Positions 49,187-60,670 of a DNA stretch of 64,000 nucleotides are shown here, piece after piece. The stretch lies in the NCBI RefSeq assembly GCF_018991925.1, contig NW_024753828.1:2714014-2778013 (forward strand). Direction: 5' to 3'. The DNA comes from Homarus americanus. Taxonomy: Eukaryota; Arthropoda; Malacostraca; Decapoda; Nephropidae. Both the position numbers and the translations under genes were made by a program. The notes beneath the pieces are model-generated. The model was not told the origin of the DNA and did no database searches. It saw only the letters and a list, made by a program, of their open reading frames with translations. Numbering within the stretch: position 1 is the first letter of the stretch; every line of letters starts with the position of its first letter.

Positions 49187-50385
49187 AGTAGTATCTCGGT
49201 TAGCCAACCCGAATCCCTCAAACCCGGAACTCTCAGATAGCTGGATGTAAAGGCCTGGCCTTTGGGATATAAATCCCTTGCCAGCCTAATGAGGATCTTA
49301 TAAAAAGGAAAGTCAAGAACCATGGGTTTCCAAGGGGTAACAAACAACCATTAGAGATTGACATCTCTTTACTACGAAAATAATCACAATAATTTAACTC
49401 TGACACCACTCACACAAATAATAAAGAAACAGCACTGGAGCCAAACAATTACTTGAAACAAAACAATTAATACAACAAAGTACAGGTATTCCCTACGGCT
49501 GTAGATGAATCTTCCTCTTAACCAGCGCGGTGGAATGTTCTGGTAACGGGTGATCCGCTCTCAGGGGGAAGGTCCAGGGCAGTTTCCTCACTTGGCGCCG
49601 GCGTTGGTGGGCGATGTCTGGCCACACAGGAGAGACGCCAGGGCACGGACGGTGGATTGGACGTGGAGGAAGTGGCGATCACGTGGCAGCCGCGGTAGTA
49701 GCTGGAGCAGGTGACCGGAGTTGACAGCCGAATAGTGAAGGACTGGGGAATCAGCCCATGAGCCCGAGGAGCCTCAGATGAGTACACGACAAGAGTTGGA
49801 ATCGAACAGCGGGGAAAGTGCTGCTGTGGTGCTGGCTGGATAGTGTCTGGTGTGTGACAAGGCAGCAGCGACCTTCTCACCTCCGTCTACTCCCCCAGTG
49901 GGGCCGCGAACAAGCAATCGAGCGGCGGACAGTCATCCCGCTCGTTACAGCCTTTACACCGGAAATGAAATTTTCTTGGGAAATCGTTCCCAAAGTTGAA
50001 ATTTTCCGGAAAGTTCCGGCTTTGAGAATTATTTTCGGAGGGGCACATTTTCCGAAAAATTCTGAGAAATTTTCCCTAATACCCAGAAAGTTCCGGGGAT
50101 GGGGGATTTTTTTTCCAGGTTTGAGAGACGAAAATCAGGTACATTTTTCGGAAATTCTGAGAAAAATTTTCCGCCACCTGGAAAATTCCAGGGATGGAGG
50201 ATATTTTTCTAGGTTCAAGAGATGATGTAATGGGCAATTTCTGGAACTTCAGAGAACATTTTTCCATTTCCTGGAAAATTCCGGGATGAGGGATTTTTTC
50301 TGGCTTTGAGTCGTTTCGTTACCTGGAAATCTCTCATTCCCGGAAGTGCTCTTCACCAATTGTTCCAGCTAACATAGATATCACT
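49187..50385. mobile_element. MITE of the 16252 family, apparently split by an insertion
   Basis: The left end CAGTAGTATCTCGGTTAGCC and the right edge near 50350-50380 (TTGTTCCAGCTAACATAGAT) match the two ends of the 16252 element. The right part (49965-50340) is rich in TTTTCCGGAAA-type words. About 49340-49955 has a different, GC-rich composition. Read on the minus strand it begins TGTAACGAGCGGGATGACTG, which looks like an LTR start. A solo LTR is possible; its other end and target duplication are not clear. Confidence 0.5.
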
Positions 50386-50399
50386 TAGTAGGTCTTATA

Positions 50400-51200
50400 A
50401 GAAGGTTGTTCAGATATCTAGTAGATGGTCTGTCCCTCAAATCAATCTTCAAGAGTGAGGTGCTTCCCCGTCTGGAGTAGTCACCCCGTCCTTTGGACAT
50501 TTTCAATCAACCGACAGTCCCTAGTATAACTCGGGGACCATACGGGGTGACAGCACTCTCGATAGGGAAGCACCTCACTCTTGAAGATCGTTCTTACAAG
50601 ACCTAATAGTTTAGTTACTTGATTCATCTTCTCCTCACAATGGCACGAGAAGTTTAGTTCATTGTCAACATATACACTCAGGTCCTTTTTGCATTCAGTC
50701 TCTATTAATACAGTTTCTTCGTCCCGTTGGGACATATGATACGCCTCATTACCATTACTACGACCCAGGTACATCCTCTCACTCTTCGTGACATTGAATC
50801 TTAGCAGCAATTTCTTCGACCACACTTGAAGCTCACAGAGATCTTTCTGCATCTCTACGCAGTTTGTTTGGTTCTTAATTTCCCCAAATAGCTTGGCATC
50901 ATCCGTAAACATTGGTAAGGCAGAGTTTATAGCTTCTGGCATGCCATTTATGATACAAACAAAACAACAACAGGCCCAATACACTGCCTTGTGGTACCCC
51001 GCTTGTCACAGGTACACATGACAATTTTGTACCACTAATCACCGCACACTGCTTGCAATCAGGCAGAAAGTCTCTAATCCACGCTAGGACACTTTCCCGA
51101 ATGCCATACCCTTCCAGTTTAATTCTCAGCCTTTCATGTAGGGTGGCCAGACGTCCGACTTTAGGACGGACAGTCCGGCTTTTGAACACTCTGTCCTCCA
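50400..51200 (-). pseudogene. CR1-like LINE reverse transcriptase fragment
   Basis: The minus strand carries VTSGVPQGSVLGLLLF (motif B), then LPMFTDDAKLFGEI (the catalytic box, FADD read here as FTDD), CELQVWSKKLLLRFNVTKSE, KDLSVYVDNEL and VIFKSEV-type C-terminal words. Two frames are needed, so at least one frameshift exists near 50940. It lacks the N-terminal polymerase part and the 3' tail. Confidence 0.85.
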
Positions 51201-52009
51201 TCAGACGCTACCTCGAACCAGACGTTAATTTGTCCTCCTTTTTGTTGACTGACTAAAAAGAATTATGTAAATTACCTTAGGTATACTTAAAACAGCGGGA
51301 ACTGAAGGCCATAATAACCTTTAACGCATTTTTATTATATGTAGTTGCCGTTGTCAACACTGCTGATAAGCCGCAGTGTACACAGTGTACGACACTATTA
51401 GTCAAGTTGTCAACACCGTCAACATGTCCGATATGGTCAGTCTGCCCAAGGCCGCAGTAGAGTGGTTGACTTTTTTGTTTTTTTTATTTGGCTTTCATTA
51501 CTGACAGATATCTATGGCTAAACCACATTAATAAGGTCTATCTGCAAGTTTACTCAGTCATAAAAAATATTTGTACCATAAATGTGGACAATACAAACCT
51601 CCTATTTTGGTAAAAATTACTTGAAAAGTTGTAGGAAGACAAAAGATGCGTCTCTTCCATTCTGCGACAAATATAAACACTGAGCCTCTTCTTCTCGTAA
51701 AAAAAAAAAATAAAAAGACAAACTGTAATACTGTATTGTATTTTAGTATGTTGATGTACAGTACAAAACATTTTCTTTTCTATGATAAAACAATTCTAAC
51801 AAATTTTATTACAACATATATTATTATCTTTTATTATGCAATCGGGAAATAGCGTACTTACTATATTCGGGTTGAGCCTGTTACATCAGTTAAGGAGATC
51901 CTGTAAGTTACGGCCTCGCTTACGGAGTCCACTGACAAATAATTGTTTTGAGTAGGCCTATACTGACTGTAACTCCAGTTATGGGGTAAACAAACAGATA
52001 CAGTCCTGT

Positions 52010-52500
52010 AAATGCTTTTGAGTATGCAGCTCCTGGCCTGCAAATATTTTCAAGGGCACCACACTGCTGAGAGAATAGTACAGGAATATGAAGAAACTAT
52101 TGCATGCTTTGGGCTAGCTTACATTTGTGACAGATACTGTGATACTAGCAACATGATTGCTGTTTTTTCACTTCCAGGCTTTAAAGAGGTGGTCCTTCTG
52201 ATTTTAGTGATAATGATGATACTAACAGTGAGTATTTAGATGTCATTCATGTCAACACAAGTGACTAGGGGTTTATTCAGGTCTCCCTGTTCAACATATT
52301 CCTTGTTTGGCACACACAGTATGCTGCAACTAGTTATCAAGGATGGATTTAAAAATCCCACTCAGTTGATAGGATGCTTGATAAAACAGCAAAGATTATA
52401 TTACATGTGTGCATGTCTACTGCAGCCACTGAACTACTAGAAGGTGAGAACTGGCTTCAAGTTGCAAACATCATATGATGAAACTCTCAAGAGAAAACAG
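52010..52500 (+). pseudogene. hAT transposase fragment (BED-type family)
   Basis: Frames on the plus strand give IVQEYEETIACFGL, CDRYCDTSNMIAVF, then MLQLVIKDGFKNPTQLIGCL and EGENWLQVANI after frame changes. These fit the central region of BED-type hAT transposases, where the LQLVIKDGL box precedes the RW-containing segment. It is truncated at the right by the element at 52542. Confidence 0.5.
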
Positions 52501-52541
52501 TTCGATCTATACTTTCTGTCCCAGAAGATAAGTTGGTATTA

Positions 52542-53195
52542 TTTTCTTGTAGCTCCGTTCATTCCTACCACTAATCTATTATCATATTCGAATAAGACGT
52601 CTAATTATAAGATAATTTTCATCTTTTACATTACCGGCGGAAATGTATAATAATGGAGATAGCTTTTCCAAATAAATTTCTATTTTCTTCCATTATTTCC
52701 CGCCATTATCGTCTGCCTCTCACCTAACACTGCGTGTCTCTCGCGTCTCCTTCATAAATCATGACGCGCATGCGTACCCGTACACGTCACGCGGCCAATC
52801 AAAAGCGTTTTTGCTAATTCAGAGTATATTTGGCCCAATCAAAATCGAGTTTTATTTTGGGGCTCTCATATTTTGAAATTCAAGTTCAGTTCCGACCATG
52901 GAAGTCTGCGATGGATGTCACTTAAAGTACTGTATATGGAGCTGATTGCGAGTTTTTGGAAAAAAAAACGTAGAAACTATAGCATTTTTTCGATCGCATG
53001 GTGTTCTTGTGTTTTATTGTGTATTTGGTAGTCGTTTAGGCACTTTTTTTCTCGGAAAACGTCAAACGAAAAAAAATCGCAAAAAAAAAGGCTAATTTCC
53101 GCCAAAAAGGAAGGTCATATTCGGTCTCAGCACACACAAATACACTAGAAAAATATATTTTTAACTTGCTACAAGTGAACGGAGCTACAAGAAAA
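52542..53195. mobile_element. Inverted-repeat element with perfect 20-bp ends
   Basis: TTTTCTTGTAGCTCCGTTCA at 52542-52561 recurs exactly inverted at 53176-53195. The 650-bp interior is non-coding, with CGCGCATGCG-like words, AT-rich stretches and several A or T runs. It interrupts the hAT fragment on its left and abuts the LTR fragment on its right. Family unknown. Confidence 0.7.
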
Positions 53196-53346
53196 ATTTA
53201 CCCCATATATACGCTTGTAACCATGCTGCCTTCCCAGCACCAAGCTGCATTGTACATCCAATACAACATGTATATAGAGAGCACATTGTGAGTTTCCTTT
53301 CTCCACCCCATTCTGAGTGTGAACCAAACATCCTGAACCCCACAAA

Positions 53347-53364
53347 TGGTGACTCCCGAAGATT
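53347..53364 (+). other. Primer-binding site of the LTR element
   Basis: It starts TGGTGACTCCCGAAG two bases after the 5' LTR. TGG complements the CCA end of a tRNA. The specific tRNA is not determined here. Confidence 0.7.
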
Positions 53365-54047
53365 CGCACTCACACATGATGGAGGAGAAACTGATCACGC
53401 TCCCAGTCTTCAAGCAGCATGGAAGACTGGCTTATCCACACAGAAGCAGCTCTCATCGGCTCTACAACTACTGTCTCTACACCGCAGGTCAGACACCCTA
53501 GAGCAGCTCTGCTACTCTAAGAAGACACCAGCTCCTCTTCCTGCCCCAAGCACCACGCCCTACCGACCCCAGCACACCCGTCCTGCCTCAGACGCCGACC
53601 CCGGCCCAGCAGTAACCCCTGCCGCCCCTGACGCGGCCTCTGTTCCTGAGTGCGGACCCACACACCCCTCTTTTCTCCCTCAGTTACACCCTGCTAATGT
53701 CCTGCACCCTGCTGCTGTCGTGGACCCAGCTGCTGTCACGAGCCCTCATCCGCTTCCGCTGACGCAGCCCCTGCTCCTGACCCAGGCCCACACACCCCAG
53801 CAGGCGAATCTGACGACTCTGTACCTGCCGTGAGGGAAGCACAACATTCATCGCCTCCACACACCCTTTTTCTCCCTCTCTTCTCCCACAGATAGTGTGT
53901 ATATAGACAGTTGTATCCAGCGACCGGCTCATCCACGCCATCGCCGTTGTCTCACATGAGGCATGCACCGCCCGTTCTGCCTCACATGTGCTAAGCAACC
54001 CTGCAGACAACAAGTCTCCTACACCGCCTGGAGGGAAGGGGGAGTAT

Positions 54048-54522
54048 TGTAGTGGATTTCTCCCCTACAAACGCTGTTTGTCGCTGAGTAGCCGACCCCA
54101 CCAATTCCCCAGTGTATGCCTCGTGGTCTAGGTCAACCAGCGCCGCCATACATCACGGAGCGGGGGTCAACTACTAAGCCACGCCAACCCCTGCTATTTA
54201 AGACCTGACATCGTGGTGACCTGCCTCTTTCTACCTACAGCCGCAGCCAGCAACACCTCCTCCGCCACTGCCTGGCAGCCCTCGCTCCTCCTCCGCCTGC
54301 CTGGCGGTCCTCGCTCCCGCCGGCGAGCATGGCGACCCACAGGCTGGTCCTCCTCTGAGCATCCTCACCAACCAGCTCTCTCTACATCACGCTTGTAACC
54401 ATGCTGCCTTCCCAGCACCAAGATGCATTGTACATCCAATACAACATGTATATAGAGAGCACATTGTGAGTTTCCTTTCTCCACCCCATCCTGAGTGTGA
54501 ACCAAACAACCTGAACCCCACA
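54048..54522 (+). repeat. 3' LTR, 475 bp
   Basis: It begins TGTAGTGGATTTCTCC and ends CCTGAACCCCACA (TG...CA). The first about 135 bp are shared with the fold-back element at 37203-37372; the match stops abruptly at ACTACTAAGC. CTATTTAAGA near 54191 may act as its TATA box. Confidence 0.85.
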
Positions 54523-55075
54523 GTAGCTTCCTAGGTATTCTTGAACTAATAAGCAAGCATGATCCTTTTCTGGCTCATGAACATTTCACGGTTTGGAAAT
54601 AAAAGCAAAGGAAATCCAAGTTACTTGAACTCCACCATTTGTGATGAAATCATTTTGGTAATGGGAAAAAAGGTTTTGTCAACTGTTTGCAAAGAGATTC
54701 AGGGTGCAAATTACTACTCCTTATGTTTAGATTCTACACCCGATACTTCAAGAACTGGCCAACTTGCATTCACTATTTGGTATGTTTTTTCGTCTGGTGA
54801 AACAGTGGTCGTTTTTTGCTTTACCTTCCCATCAGTAGTCACACAGGAGAAAATATGTGTGATAAGGTCCTGGACACATTGAATGAATTGGACACAGATA
54901 TTCAAAATTGTCATGGACAATCGTACGATAATGATGCCAATATGTCTGGGAAATATGAAGGTCTCCAAAGAAAATCAAAGATGTAATTAATTTCATTGAT
55001 TATGTACAGTCTCGTTCAAGATTCTTCGAACACTACTGGAGACAACTGGCAACTCAAGGCCGTTTGTTTACTCTA

Positions 55076-57687
55076 CAGTATTACCCCGCTTTACGGGTTT
55101 TTTTTTTTGCATGTTTCCACGTTTACGCAGTACCCTGCCGAACACGGAATGCTCACTTAACGGTGTGCGTGTACTCTTTTACGCGGAGAGCGGCTGGCGG
55201 TCATCTCGCGCCGCGCCATTTATGGATTCAAACCTCCCGCCATGTTGGTAAGCGGCGCGAGTAGGTTGCGCAGTGTATGTCTTTGTTGCGTTATCGGTGA
55301 CGTCATATGACATATCGGACTGTGATTGGGCCAAGCATCCTTACCTCCCTCCCCCACTAGCTGTGATTGGTTTAATGTACTATGACGTGCCCCGCCGCGG
55401 GAGCGTTCAAGCCCCTTGACCGACCCGCGCCAGTTACACCCCTTCAGGCTACATCGTGTATATCGGTATCTATTGTTCCATAAGAATGGCTTCCACCGGA
55501 CCACCACCACCACCACCACCACCACAAAGAAACCTTGCATTACCTGGACCCAGCCGCCCTAAGCCAAAGAAGATACGACGTTCCCTAAGCTACGAAATTA
55601 AATACAAGACCATCCAAGAGTTGGAGAAAGGAACAAGACAGGTTGATCTCGCACGCCAGCATGGTGTTAACGAATCTACGATCCGGACGATTAAGAAGGA
55701 TGCAGCCAAGATAAAGGTGCTTCTATGATCAAGTATTGCCACAACCAGGTGCTTCTCAAGACGGAGAAATTACTTGTGAGCTACTTGATTCGTCAGGCGC
55801 GATGGAACATGGCGGTGGACATGCGCTCAGTTAAGGAGTACGCACGTGAACTGTATGCTGCAGTGTCACGTAAGATGGGACTTGCAGAGCCCAAACCCTT
55901 CAATGCTTCCTCTGGGTGGTTGCAGAGGTTTAAGAAGAGGAACAAGGATCACCAACATTAACATTGGTGGTGAAGAAGCTAATGCTGACCGTGTTGTGGC
56001 TAGGGATTTTCCTCTGTTTTTACGTGAGATTATGGAGGAAGGACAGTACACCGACGACCAGGTGTTTAACATGGACGAATCTGGTCTTTTTTGGAAAAAG
56101 CTACCTTCCAAGACCTTCGTTGTGAAGAATGCCAGCAAGTGTCGGAGCCGGAAATTGCAGAAGGAGCGCATCACCATCCTGTTTACCACCAATGCCTCCG
56201 GTACCAGTAAGCTCAAGTTATCGATGATCCACACAGCACGCAAGCCACACGCCTGCAAGAGCATGGACATGACCAAGCTAAATGTCCACTGGCTGACCGC
56301 ACGTAAGGCGTGGATGTTCTCTACTCTGTCCCTCTCCTGGTTTGATGACTGTTTCGTTCCCAACGTGAAGAAATTCTGTGAGCAACAGAATGTTCCATTT
56401 AAGATTTTGTTGCTGCTTGACAACGCACCAGGACACTCGCCCCGACTGTTGGATCGTCACCCCAACGTAAAAGTGGTCTTCCTTCCTCCCAGCACTACGT
56501 TATTAATACAGCCCATGGACCAAGAATTGATCTGTAATGTGAAAGCTGCATTCTCTGCAAAGAAGTTTAAGCTCCTGAACGACTATACCAACACCAAGGA
56601 TGAGTTGCGTAACCTGGGTGACACCGATAGCAAGAGCGAAGACGACGAGGAACAACTTCTTGTGAAACAATTTTGGAGAAAATTCAACGTCAAGAAAGCT
56701 GTGGACTTCTTGGTGGAGGCATGGGATCAGCTGTCTGTAGCAACGGTTCGTCACGCATGGAGGCATGTATTGCAAGGTATTCCAGGTGGGATGCAGAGTC
56801 AATCTGTGACGGGTGAGGTTCAGACTGTTGCAGTAGAAGTGGACCTTGCTAGAGAAGCTGCGCAGAGTGTTACAGCTGCAGGCTTCTCCGAGACCACCAA
56901 CGACGACATCCTGAAGGTGATAAGGGATCCTGATGTGACTGCCGACAAGATGTTAGATGATGATGACGTCAGTGAAGAGGCAGGTGGTGCGTCATCCCAA
57001 GAAGAACGCAAGTTATCACATAGTAATGTAAGGGGTGCCATCGAGTGTGTTGAGAAACTCAAGCTCCTCCTTTCCGACGACCCTGACGATAACCGGTATG
57101 AAGTCTTCACTACCCAGCTGTTGCAGACTATGGAGCCCTACATCAAGGTGTATCACGACAACATCAACACCAGCTGTCAACAAAGCATTACCTAGTTCTT
57201 CGCCCGCAACCCACCACAGCCAGCCCAAGCCAGTGATAGTGACAGAGACAGAGACAGTGATGGTGACTTTGAGGGATTTGTCAGGGAGGCACTAATAAGT
57301 GTGGATGACAGTGATGATGACTCACCTGAGGGCCAGTAGCCTGCCCTCTGCCTCAGAACCAGCCTCCATTCCCATACGCCGACCCCTCTCTTCTACTAAC
57401 GTAAGTGTTAAACCTAACCTTGTTTTTTTCTAACCTCACCTAACCTACAATATATTATTCTCTTATTGATTGTTCTCTTCTATATTATGTGTGTGTGTAT
57501 ACCATCATAAAGTTAAGATGTTATTTTTACTAAAAAGTACGTATTGTGTCGGGAAAAAGTGGAGCTTGGGGGTCGGCCCGGTCTCTATTTCAATTAATCC
57601 CATATGTTATGTTGATCACTTTACGCGTTTCTCGCTTTACGCAGGCCGCCGTGGGTTCAATTGACCGTGTAAAGCAAGGGTTCACTG
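55076..57687 (+). mobile_element. Tigger (pogo-like) DNA transposon copy
   Basis: The left end CAGTATTACCCCGCTTTACG and the reverse complement of the right end CAGTGAACCCTTGCTTTACA form imperfect inverted repeats. TA precedes the left end. It contains a decayed transposase, and its ends match the shorter copies at 6793-7972 and 63295-64000. It is nested in the long-TIR element. Confidence 0.9.
55486..57339 (+). pseudogene. Tigger-type transposase with two frameshifts and a stop
   Basis: The order of domains is intact. An N-terminal helix-turn-helix of CENP-B/pogo type (SYEIKYKTIQELEKG, DLARQHGVNESTIRTIKK) follows a proline run. A second DNA-binding segment reads KEYARELYAAVSRKMG and NASSGWLQRFKKR. 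The DDE catalytic domain has its acidic residues in FNMDESGLFWK, LLLDNAPGHSP and QPMDQEL, with 32 residues between the second and third. The enzyme would cut and paste family elements at TA. The frame shifts near 55715 and back near 55940, and a TAG at 57193 precedes an acidic Asp/Ser-rich tail ending at 57339. Length is about 600 residues, near normal for Tigger. Few lesions suggest a fairly young copy. Confidence 0.92.
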
Positions 57688-57779
57688 TTGTAATAATAAT
57701 GGAAGCCCCTCAAAATCAAGGATGGCCAGACCAAGGGCCTCCTAGTAGTGAATTTGTTAAGGTGTAGAAGCTGTCGCCA

Positions 57780-58040
57780 ACACAACAACCACACCCTAAT
57801 TTAACGAGCTGCATGACCCAGTGTCAAGGAATAGTCCGAGAAGACTGGACAACTCGCCAACTGCACTGGCTAACCATTACCCCGGAATACGATCCGCAAA
57901 TCGATAAGCATCCAGGTTCCCAATTACTGCTGGGTAGACAGAGGCAAATGGCATAAAGAAACTTGCCCATAGTTTCACCCTGCCCGAGGATCGAACTCGG
58001 GTCCGCTCGCTTGCGAGGCGAGGATGCTGACCATTATGTA
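57780..58040 (-). mobile_element. tRNA-derived SINE
   Basis: On the minus strand, TGGTCAGCATCCTCGCCTCG and GAGTTCGATCCTCGGGC form box A- and box B-like tRNA promoter parts, followed by a non-tRNA body to about 57780. Not a functional tRNA: no proper acceptor stem is seen. It lies inside the long-TIR element. Confidence 0.75.
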
Positions 58041-60299
58041 GTATAATATAATACGAAACAACAAAGCCCTACCATTAAATTAAGCAACGGGGAACTAGGT
58101 AACCAATCGCCGATCACTTTTACATTTATTCAAAATTTTTACTACGTACTATAGTAAACAAACGGCCTTGAGTTTCCAGCTGTCTCCAGCAGTGTTCGAA
58201 GAATCTTGAACGAGACTGTACCGTGTGCTCCCCATTCACTGAACCTGGTAGGAGTACATAGTGTTAGTTGTTTGGAAGTCATAATATTTTTTGGTTTGCT
58301 GAACAAACTTTATTCTTTCTGCGCAGGATCAACACATCGTTGGGGTATCTTGACAAAGGGTTTCACTCCAAATGAAAACAACAAGATTTTAACTTTAAAA
58401 CGCTTGTCAACTACAAGATGGTCTTGTCATGCTGAGGCTACAAAAGCATTGTGCCTGAACTACAAAAGCCTATATGAAAACCTTTGTGGATAATTATGAT
58501 GAACCTGAATCTATGAGGTCAGAGGCAAATGGATTAATTGCTGGCCTAGGATAGCTTGAAACAGGTTTCATGGCAAAAACGTGGGATAGAATACTTATTC
58601 AGTTTAATAAAGTGAGCCGAACTCTGCAAAAGGAAGGTGTGGATTTGCTGACAGCCACATCATTGCTCGAGTCTTTAGAGGAGTTCACTGAGAAACTGTG
58701 TGAAAAATTTGACAAGATTGAAGATGATGCAAAGAACACCATGCCATGCATAAACCAACATTATCAATATGAAGAAAAACGTCAGAGAAAACGAAAGAGA
58801 TATTTTGATGAAAGTAAATCACCAGATGAAGAATTCACAGAATCCCCAGGTCGGATGTTCAGAATGCAAACTTTCACTCTAATCACAGTTTAACTGCGGA
58901 CTTGTCTTGCACACTGTAAAGAAGCTTTAGAGGACTAGCAGATGATTTTGCATTTCTAAAATGTTTCTCAGATCAAAACAAAGAGCATTTGACAGCTAGA
59001 GTAATCCATCTCACATCAAAATGCAGAGATGATTTTGATTCCGATTGTGCTGATGAATTTGAACATTTTTATAATTTTATGATCAGATTGAAAGATAAAA
59101 TGGATTCACCACTGTCGATGCTCAAGTTCATATAACATCAGAATTTGGAAGTAACTTTTCCTAATGTTAGCATAGCTTTGAGAATATTTCTGTCATTGCA
59201 TGTCACAGTGTGTGAAGCAGAACGCAGCTTCTCAAAAATGAAACTGGTGAAAAGTGAAAGGCGAGCTACAATGAGCCAAGATAAGCTGAAATGCCTTGCC
59301 ATCATGTCCATCGAAAGCGATCTAACACGTGTGATTGACTTTGAAGAGGTGGCTTCCCAGTTTGCTGCTATGAAAGCTCAAAAGGCTAACTTTTAGTTAA
59401 ATACATCTATAAAGTACTTCATCTAGATACAGTTGTTTCTTCCAATAAATAAATTAAAATCAGACATTCTGATTACAGTACCACAATTTTTTTCAGATTT
59501 TATTTTATTGAAAGGTAAATTTGTTTCTGATTAATCTAAGTACGACTGCTGGTAGTAAATGTAAGCATCTTAAAACTCAGAGAAAACACTTGAAATTGTC
59601 TTATAGTTTATTATTTTATAAGTTGAATTCACAAAAAAAATCATTAAATAAACTTCCTTTATTTGAAATTTACAATGTCTTTCTTTTTCCTTAAAAAAGT
59701 AGGGGTATGGGTTTAAGGGGGGCCCCTCTCGATAAAGTGACCGGGGCCCTAGATTGTCTTGATGTGGCCCTGCCCTGATGCTAATTAACCTGTTGCTGAT
59801 TATCCTTCTGATCATGAGAAAACACACAAAGTCAGAGACTCCTGGCAAGTGTAAACAAGAGCAAAGACATGGAAATGAGTCAGGGGTAGCGCGTAGAGCT
59901 CTCTCATGGCAAGAATTCGCACCATGCCACCTCGAGCCAAATTCAAAACAGTTCTACCGCTCCTCTCCCAATCGTCGAATCTCCAGGGCATCAAGGAAAC
60001 TTGCAGGGTATTTTCCCCTATATGTAATCGGCGGTTATTGGGATATCGGTTTTCAAGATATACCTGTACTCCTGAACATGCTGATTAAGGATCTGTTGTC
60101 CACAAATTGGTATCTGTATAATTACTTGTCCAAATAACATCTCAAAATATTTAATTACTTTTCTTTTGCCAATTACGCGCCCATTAAATGGACTAGCTTC
60201 GTTCGCCATAAATTTTTATTTATTTACTCGATATTGGCGACTTGTAATTTTGGATCTCGGTAAAAAAATTACCCCGGTTACAGCCCTGAGCACAAAATA

Positions 60300-60670
60300 G
60301 AGTTGTATTAATTTCTGGTTCAGACTGTTCACTACAGTACTGTACTTCTATTTGCAAACAATACTGTCAATACACCAGCTTTCAACTGAAGTTCCAGGCC
60401 TAGTTCCCCCCCATGATCAACTGTGCTCTTCTAGGTGTCCCCCGCAACCAGCTGTGCTCCCTCTAGGTCCCCCATAATCAGCTTTGCCCATCTTGGTGCC
60501 CTCCCCATTATTAGACCCCTAATTATGCCACTGTTCCCAAGTTGTAAAGTTAGGTATCCATTTACAGCTGGGTGAAACTGGGAGCACCAAGAAATTGAAC
60601 CACCAACCCCCAGAACAGGAGGCGAATGCTTTATCCACTTGACAGCCGTGCTGCATATGCACCCCCTTTA
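60300..60670 (-). mobile_element. Diverged SINE copy
   Basis: 60545-60660 resembles the SINE at 57900-58035: TTTACAGCTGGGTGAAACTG matches the ACTGCTGGGTAGAC body, and on the minus strand GTGGATAAAGCATTCGCCTC and GGTTCAATTTC stand for boxes A and B. More decayed than the other copy. Confidence 0.55.

Larger units (their letters stand above)
53211..54522 (+). mobile_element. Internally deleted LTR retrotransposon (Gypsy-like)
   Basis: A 134-bp 5' LTR remnant (53211-53344) matches the last 134 bp of the 475-bp 3' LTR (54048-54522) with about three mismatches. The LTR runs TGTAGTGG to CCCCACA. Two bases after the 5' LTR a tRNA primer-binding site starts (TGGTGACTCC at 53347). A polypurine tract (GGAGGGAAGGGGGAG, 54030-54044) precedes the 3' LTR. 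The about 700-bp interior has a possible gag start (MEDWLIHTEAALIGS) followed by a proline-rich stretch, and no protease, polymerase or integrase. A classic LTR layout, non-autonomous by deletion. The first about 340 bp of the 5' LTR are missing. Confidence 0.85.
55007..58218. mobile_element. Element with about 66-bp inverted ends and TA duplication, inserted in the hAT gene
   Basis: The ends start CAGTCTCGTTCAAGATTCTT and are inverted copies over about 66 bp (55007-55072; 58153-58218) with about three mismatches. TA lies at 55005-55006 and 58219-58220. The CAGT start and TA duplication fit Tc1/mariner-like elements. Its own interior appears largely replaced by a Tigger copy (55076-57687) and a SINE, so no transposase of its own is recognised. 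Confidence 0.85.
54525..59393 (+). pseudogene. ZMYM1-like hAT transposase gene, split by a nested insertion
   Basis: Left part (54525-55004): FLGILELISKHDPFLAHEHF, GNPSYLNSTICDEIILVMGK and YYSLCLDSTPDTSRTGQLAF, the last with the DSTPD region typical of ZMYM1/DUF4371 hAT proteins. Right part (58219-59393): PCAPHSLNLVGVHS, LKRLSTTRWSCHAEATKAL (TRW box), then TWDRILIQFNKVSRTLQ. It ends with a C-terminal dimerisation piece, CEAERSFSKMKLVKSERRAT. Removing the insertion at 55007-58218 with one TA copy joins both parts in frame at the DYV/PCAPHS junction. Further frameshifts and stops (for example after LYENLCG and near 58880) show it is dead. Zinc-finger exons upstream are absent; the LTR element sits there. 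Confidence 0.85.

Noticed and set aside
57930..58035. Functional tRNA gene
   Set aside because: Box A and B words are present, but no full cloverleaf is seen, and the body continues as a SINE.
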